Below, one piece after another: positions 8,701 to 11,474 of a stretch of DNA of 11,474 bases. The notes under the pieces were generated by a model. That model was given only the letters and a program-made list of their open reading frames with translations, searched no databases and was not told where the DNA came from. Source of the DNA: JADJLQ01 sp034439915 (GTDB lineage: Bacteria > Bacteroidota > Bacteroidia > Chitinophagales > Saprospiraceae); NCBI GenBank assembly GCA_034439915.1, contig JAWXBI010000234.1:1-11474 (forward strand). Direction: 5' to 3'. The stretch's first letter is position 1, and the number at the start of each line of letters is the position of its first letter. The position numbers and the translations under genes are program-made.

Positions 8701-8837
8701 AATTGCCCATGAATCTGATTATTTATTTGTTCTTTGACTATGGATATAATCTTTCCCTTAAAGAATATGGGCACCAAAGCAACTAGTAGCAGCAAACCCA
8801 GAAAAAGGAAAAGAAGGACTTTTAATATTTTACGCAC
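5709..8837 (-). CDS. AsmA-family envelope protein
   Basis: A 1042-residue protein with one N-terminal membrane anchor (about residues 5-26) and a very long beta-rich periplasmic region, the pattern of AsmA/TamB-like proteins. These are thought to form a hydrophobic groove that carries lipids between the two membranes. An AsmA-type C-terminal domain can be read at about 690-900 (for example GSHKLDKNMDYDILWQIP). It is followed by a charged coiled coil at about 913-1033 with repeated Lys-x-Asp-Ser-Leu-like units, a tail common in Bacteroidota homologues. Two CxxC pairs (C85/C88 and C528/C531) could form disulphides. The start is GTG at 8837; an in-frame TGA lies about 45 bases upstream with no ATG between, so GTG is the best choice. 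The M23 peptidase gene follows after 10 bases. Family membership is confident; the cargo is unknown. Confidence 0.88.
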   Translation of the reverse strand: MRKILKVLLFLFLGLLLLVALVPIFFKGKIISIVKEQINNQIHGQLEFSRSGLSLFRSFPNLTVSFYDLKLSGADSFANIDLFRCEACRVTVDLGRLLKYQRKGIQLNKIILDRPYLHLWTLPSGLSNLENIYKVKDLNQPPDTSASDIRFLLSSVNIRDGAMDYLDQASQMQFSFNHLDHQSEGEYEGARLILDHRNTFDSLTYRTGNLELLSNIKGRWEGSLLANLDSSTYRLSDDHVQINEFKMRLQLFIQLLEDRTKIKLDFDTPQNDLKQLISLVPGAYQSHFEKLTTSGQFNLKGTVDGDYSDSGSRPLFLIEAKVDQGELKYAHLPYPVENIQFDLKVQSLDTLMNDLDISIPQFSLNIQADRLEGNLLVIQRGELKKISGHNIANLTLENISKAFPLESINLAGQVNLDVNYEFDDRDILNKQFDRLKLSGKAMGKQLAINYKPYPMFKMESLEAKMSPKMVQLELQNGQYGQSDLAGTVDIIHPLAWFSRHQSLVSVNAKTSSRLLNLDEISNSGTERCDTCIQAASAPFFIPAISFQSGANKVIYSDYDLQNLNIHGTYARDTLKLQSLKGIFNQSELAINGRLDRPYNWSSNLGQLTGWLTIRTKRFVVDPWMEDDQTVASVIKDSSYQKKIPPRTDLTIYPEIDELIYDQYYLKNIKGTIGLNQQTLEIHDGSASLFNGKIMLDGLYNESGLLPLFDFKLDLNRLGFGEMFKTSPTFAKLVPIAEFLEGVFSSSLVMSGSLDKEQMPVWKDLSAAGIIETVTGLLKKFEPLERASKYIQLPFLDLIKWEKSRNWFEIVNGSVLVKPFTIKYQNVPITISGSHKLDKNMDYDILWQIPRAEFDKYKIGLSTNAGLNWLRNEVKNRGFDVGTLDTVFINMNLTGSIRNPIVQFKWILDPGLSLQESLKKQILSSLEQKADSMKQEAIEKIEAKKDSLLADINEKINDQKEKLDSLKQSSLDTLSAAVTERAQKILDSITRSKTGALLDSALQSKLDTILGKRSKEEIEKINDKLKNWNPFKKKPAEANKQEQ

Positions 8838-8883
8838 AACTTCAAAATTAAGGATAATTCTATTTTTATATAACGTTGATAAT

Positions 8884-8912
8884 CAAATAGGTATTGTAAA
8901 TGAATTGTAAAT
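8884..8912 (-). promoter_or_regulatory. Candidate promoter and tandem operator of the AsmA gene
   Basis: On the plus strand ATTGTAAAT occurs twice, at 8893-8901 and 8904-8912, an 11-base period equal to about one helical turn. Read on the minus strand, the two copies lie 5-28 bases upstream of TATTTG (8889-8884), which resembles a Bacteroidota -7 box, and would therefore overlap the promoter spacer. A start of transcription near 8877 would leave a leader of about 40 bases before the GTG at 8837. Binding of a regulator is inferred only from the repeat and its place; the region is AT-rich, so chance is possible. Confidence 0.3.
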
Positions 8913-9387
8913 CTTACCTTATATTATTTCCCATAATTAATATTATGTTAAGTAGAAAAGATCAAATCAAGCTGCTTACGTTAGGTTGCTCTTCAGGATC
9001 TTCCTTACCCTCGATATAAAAGCCGGTGATTCATGGTCATAAGCAGTTTCCAGAATTAGTTTCAATTCCGCTTTCAACTCCGGAAATGAAAGAGAAATTT
9101 TTTCCAGTATTGAAATGGAAAAAACTTTTATAGCCGCTTTTTCTTCCGTGTTACTGATAAATTTAAAACAAGCATCCGCGATCTTGCCGCAATATTTTTT
9201 TGGTATAATCAGATTCTGGAGCAGTCTCAACAAATTACGTTTGACTGCGTCCGGGAGATTTTTATCTGCTAAAGCCCCTGTGACCGCCGCCAAATGTTTT
9301 TTGATCAATCCCGGATGGTTTTCAATGATAAAACTGATAGGCCAGGCCGCTCGTTGAACCAGGCGATATTCGCGTGTAAAAAGGATA

Positions 9388-9392
9388 TTAAA
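9388..9392. repeat. Target-site duplication, left copy
   Basis: TTAAA, repeated exactly at 9464-9468 on the other side of the palindromic element. The base after each copy is also C, so the duplication could be five bases or six. In the restored gene this site is the Phe-Asn step of the sequence LFNILF. Confidence 0.65.
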
Positions 9393-9463
9393 CCTACATT
9401 TTTCAGTAGGAAAAATGTGCACTCCGTGCCGACGATAATTTGGTTTTCCAAATTATGTCAGGG
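9393..9463. mobile_element. Small palindromic (MITE-like) element, 71 bases, no coding capacity
   Basis: The insert is flanked by TTAAA at 9388-9392 and 9464-9468 (TTAAAC if the next base is counted), which looks like a target-site duplication. Its ends are imperfect inverted repeats: CCTACAT at the left against CCCTGACAT read inward from the right. Inside are three hairpins: ACATTTTTC/GAAAAATGT (9396-9404 with 9410-9418, 5-base loop), GCAC/GTGC (9419-9422 with 9426-9429, 3-base loop), and ATAATTTGG/CCAAATTAT (9435-9443 with 9448-9456, TTTT loop), the last extended by GAC/GTC (9431-9433 with 9457-9459) across one bulged base. It cannot encode a transposase and must have been moved by an enzyme in trans. 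REP-like elements moved by RAYT enzymes are an alternative, but a clear target duplication fits a MITE better. Confidence 0.72.
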
Positions 9464-9468
9464 TTAAA
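9464..9468. repeat. Target-site duplication, right copy
   Basis: TTAAA, the partner of the copy at 9388-9392. In the interrupted gene it encodes the last native residues of the 5' fragment (F56 and most of N57). Confidence 0.65.
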
Positions 9469-9633
9469 CAATACGTCAAATTTATCCTGCCGATCCCCTA
9501 CCCATTTTACCATTTGATCTTTCAAGGCTTTGTTGTGACCGGACTCCAGCAATGGAATAATGAATTTTAGATTTCCTTTTTTGAATCCGTTTGGTTTGTG
9601 CAGATTCCAAAATAGTTTAGCAAGTTCCGGCAT

Positions 9634-9751
9634 TTTTTAAAATTCCCAGCATTATTAAACCAGATGAAATCTGTTAACCGACAGAAGGGAATATTTTGAA
9701 TTTTGATTTAATAGTATTATTTTAAAGTTTGTTCCAAAAATTTGCCCATTG
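9634..9751. promoter_or_regulatory. Divergent intergenic region
   Basis: This AT-rich spacer of 118 bases separates the broken helical-repeat gene (minus) from the TPR gene (plus) and must hold both promoters. For the plus strand, TTTTG at 9694-9698 and TATTATTTT at 9715-9723 loosely resemble -33 and -7 boxes. No hairpin or repeat of note is seen. Confidence 0.3.
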
Positions 9752-10759
9752 ATGCACCGCCCTAAAACTTGTGTATTACTGCTAATCGGTTTCCTGTCCA
9801 TTAAAATAGTAGTGGCCCAGGAGGATAAAACAGCACACCTTATTAAGTTAGAAAAGGAATTATCAATAGCCAATGGTCAACAAAAGAAGTTGATTTTAAA
9901 TGAACTATTCAGGGTAGCTTATGATCTAAAAGATTACGAAAAAGCCAAACAGTATTGTTTTGAGCGGCTTAATATTTCGAAGGACAACAGTCAGGATACC
10001 ACGTATACCAATGCGCTCAAAACACTCGCCAGGATTTACAATGTTCAATCTTCATTGGACTCTTCGCTCTATTGGGTAAAACAATATTTTATCCATATCG
10101 ATTCCTCTAATAACCATAAGGAACTGGGCTGGGCATATAATTTTGAAGGCATTGTCAATAAGAATCTGGGAAAAACCGATGATGCCATTATTTCATACAC
10201 GAACAGTAGCCAGCAGAGGAAAAAGATAAATGATACGGATGGCTTGACATATACTTCTAACAATCTGGGTGTGCTTTACCGGGAAATAGGCAAGTTTAAA
10301 GAGTCCAAAGAATATTTTGAACGCAGCCTTCTTTTCCGTGAACAACTGGGAAGCAGCAATGATAAAATGGCCAACGCCCATATCAATTTAGGCGAATTAA
10401 ATCTCGCTATGGGCATATATGATAGTGCCACCGAGCATTATTTTAAGGCATTAACTTACTACGAAAAGGATAATCACCAGTGGGGAATAGCTGCTACCTA
10501 TAACAATATTGGGATCATATATAAGGAACAGGCTAATCCGGATAAAGCCAACGAATTTTATGAGAAAAGCCTGGGCATTGCCGAAAAGAATAACCTGACT
10601 GATTTATTGCCAAAATTATTTATGAATCTTGCGGCCCTTTTTGAGGATAAAGGGGATACGTTAAAAAACATCGAATACCTTAAAAAAGGATTGGCAATTG
10701 CTTCATTATTCAATGGATTCAATATTCCGACAAGATTCCCATTTTTATGGAATATATAG
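9752..10759 (+). CDS. Secreted TPR protein, C terminus probably truncated
   Basis: A 335-residue protein from the ATG at 9752 (a TTG directly before it could add one residue). It has a signal peptide ending in VVAQ (about residue 22) and then several tetratricopeptide repeats of roughly 36-40 residues, for example YTSNNLGVLYREIGKFKESKEY-type, HINLGELNLAMGIYDSA and TYNNIGIIYKEQANPDKA units. Such repeats bind protein partners. In many Bacteroidota, secreted TPR regions of this kind are followed by a membrane helix and a histidine kinase, LuxR-type or cyclase output domain. Here the helical pattern ends at about AIASLFNGFN (10696-10723) and the last dozen residues (IPTRFPFLWNI) do not look like TPR. 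The gene therefore seems to have lost its output part, though a short stand-alone TPR protein cannot be excluded. Confidence 0.75.
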   Translation: MHRPKTCVLLLIGFLSIKIVVAQEDKTAHLIKLEKELSIANGQQKKLILNELFRVAYDLKDYEKAKQYCFERLNISKDNSQDTTYTNALKTLARIYNVQSSLDSSLYWVKQYFIHIDSSNNHKELGWAYNFEGIVNKNLGKTDDAIISYTNSSQQRKKINDTDGLTYTSNNLGVLYREIGKFKESKEYFERSLLFREQLGSSNDKMANAHINLGELNLAMGIYDSATEHYFKALTYYEKDNHQWGIAATYNNIGIIYKEQANPDKANEFYEKSLGIAEKNNLTDLLPKLFMNLAALFEDKGDTLKNIEYLKKGLAIASLFNGFNIPTRFPFLWNI

Positions 10760-10917
10760 ATGAAGATTTGTACTCTTTCATTATAACCTTGTACGGAAAT
10801 CTGAGCCCTTTGATCCCTAGAACCAACAACTTCTAAAAAACTTTTTCCATCAATGTATGGGATTTGGGTGCCAGAGTTAGTTTCAAATATTTCTTTTGAT
10901 TTTATACTAAGATTAAC
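10726..10917 (-). other. Coding-like remnant beyond the stop of the next gene
   Basis: Read on the minus strand in the frame of the gene at 11343-10918, the sequence after the TGA stays open and reads like protein (for example SGTQIPYIDGKSFLEVVG and ISVQGYNERVQIF). It probably is the rest of that gene after a nonsense change. The frame stays open into the TPR gene as far as 10560, so stop codons cannot place the junction; the change in character of the TPR protein suggests about 10725-10760. No function can be given. Confidence 0.45.
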
Positions 10918-11343
10918 TCAGATTGTATTTGGGAACAGAGGGATAGGCGCTGCGGCTGGTGGGTTTGCATAGGAAATATTTATTTTCGCAGCATCAAATC
11001 TATTATTGCTTTTATCCAGACCACCTTCAATTCCAAAAATATAATTTATTGAATTGGTTAAAATTTCAAAATTCTGCAATTTCGTAATAGCCCAAATTTG
11101 ACATGGTTTATTTCGTGGAATAGCTTTACGGAAGTTGCTCGCATGCTTCTCATTCGAGCTATTTTTGTCACTATCAAAAATATATAACGTGCTTAATCCA
11201 AACGTACCTGTAATTGAGCGTGCTTGAGTTGAGTCTGGAGGAAAATCGTATTGGGCAACTTCTGGAATTATTAATTTATTAATCGTTTGTCCATAAATTC
11301 GGAAAAGGATTAATATGAATACAATTGAAAGGAAATGTTTCAT
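10918..11343 (-). CDS. Secreted protein of unknown family, possibly cut short by a stop
   Basis: A 141-residue protein with a clear signal peptide (MKHFLSIVFILILFRIYGQ; cleavage probably near G18), which supports the ATG at 11343. The mature part has no motif I recognise; it contains a Pro/Ala-rich end (NPPAAAPIPLFPNTI) and one lone Cys. The frame continues open and protein-like after the TGA at 10918-10920, so the stop may be a mutation (for example from CGA or TGG) and the gene may be decaying. Its 3' side faces the 3' end of the TPR gene. It could be a short functional secreted protein or the front half of a longer one. Confidence 0.6.
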   Translation of the reverse strand: MKHFLSIVFILILFRIYGQTINKLIIPEVAQYDFPPDSTQARSITGTFGLSTLYIFDSDKNSSNEKHASNFRKAIPRNKPCQIWAITKLQNFEILTNSINYIFGIEGGLDKSNNRFDAAKINISYANPPAAAPIPLFPNTI

Positions 11344-11474
11344 AGCATTGATTTAAAGGGTTAATTAAATAATTTTACTGTTGAAAATAACAAATTAATT
11401 TATTTTGTGCAAATTCCATTCGTCAAAATACTTTAAAAAAATCTGACACAAGTTATACGCATCATCAATAGCCC
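11344..11474. other. AT-rich region upstream of the last gene
   Basis: These 131 bases at the right edge hold no open frame of note. They should contain the promoter of the minus-strand gene that starts at 11343; on that strand TTTGCACAAAATAAATTAA followed by TTTGTTATTTTC is only a loose match to Bacteroidota promoter boxes. No terminator, tRNA or repeat is seen. Confidence 0.3.

Larger units (their letters stand above)
8976..9633 (-). pseudogene. HEAT/ARM-like helical repeat protein, split by a 76-base insertion
   Basis: Two fragments of one gene. The 5' part (9633 to about 9464) encodes residues 1-57, ending in KFDVLFN; it then runs 19 codons into foreign sequence and stops at 9403-9405. 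The 3' part resumes at ILFTREYRLVQRAAWP in another frame and ends at 8976. Leaving out exactly 76 bases gives a single open frame of 193 codons plus stop, with FDVLFN-ILFTREYRLVQRA matching, as far as I recall, the layout of a Bacteroidota family of about 190 residues with an alpha-helical repeat fold (often labelled hypothetical). No other stop or frameshift is seen, so the break looks recent. A GTG at 9422 inside the insert could in theory restart the 3' part, but no ribosome binding site supports it. The function of the family is not known to me. It lies 138 bases upstream of the AsmA gene on the same strand. Confidence 0.82.

Noticed and set aside
9115..9357. Open frame of 80 codons on the plus strand
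   Set aside because: It is antisense to the 3' part of the broken helical-repeat gene, which continues the 5' part when the insert is removed.
9403..9633. Simple frameshift by sequencing error as the cause of the split gene
   Set aside because: A one-base error cannot explain an extra 76 bases with hairpins and exact flanking repeats.

Overview
The window looks like chromosomal DNA of a free-living Bacteroidota, probably from the Saprospiria/Cytophagia side. This is inferred from several signs: signal peptides ending in 'AQ' or 'GQ', LLSC lipoboxes, little use of Shine-Dalgarno sites, a long AsmA protein with a Lys/Asp-rich coiled-coil tail, a PVC-type haem protein with HEAT repeats, and a small alpha-helical repeat family that I know from Bacteroidota. 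No rRNA, tRNA, CRISPR array or transposase gene is visible.

Layout. Positions 1-202 are non-coding and carry two copies of a 16-base motif, 74 bases apart. Positions 203-5049 hold a tight plus-strand operon of three genes: a Tat-signal NHL-type beta-propeller protein, a sugar phosphate isomerase/epimerase-like TIM barrel with a twin-arginine start, and a 967-residue lipoprotein with a propeller dehydrogenase-like domain, HEAT repeats and a C-terminal cytochrome c (CISCH). Together they look like an exported module for oxidising or rearranging a sugar-like substrate; the substrate cannot be read from sequence. One base after this operon, the minus strand begins the end of a convergent pair: a 1042-residue AsmA-family envelope protein (8837-5709) followed after 10 bases by an M23 metallopeptidase lipoprotein (5698-5051).

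Upstream of the AsmA gene lies a broken gene (9633-8976, minus) for a HEAT/ARM-like helical repeat protein. It is interrupted by a 71-base, hairpin-rich element flanked by a 5-base direct repeat (TTAAA, 9388-9392 and 9464-9468). Removing exactly 76 bases (element plus one repeat copy) restores one continuous 193-codon frame. This is the strongest unusual signal in the window: a non-autonomous palindromic mobile element caught inside a gene.

The right end (9752-11343) has a secreted TPR protein that stops abruptly after its last repeats. It faces a secreted protein of unknown family on the minus strand whose reading frame has an in-frame TGA but stays open and coding-like beyond it, up to the TPR gene. 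The two 3' ends probably meet at an old rearrangement junction near 10725-10760.
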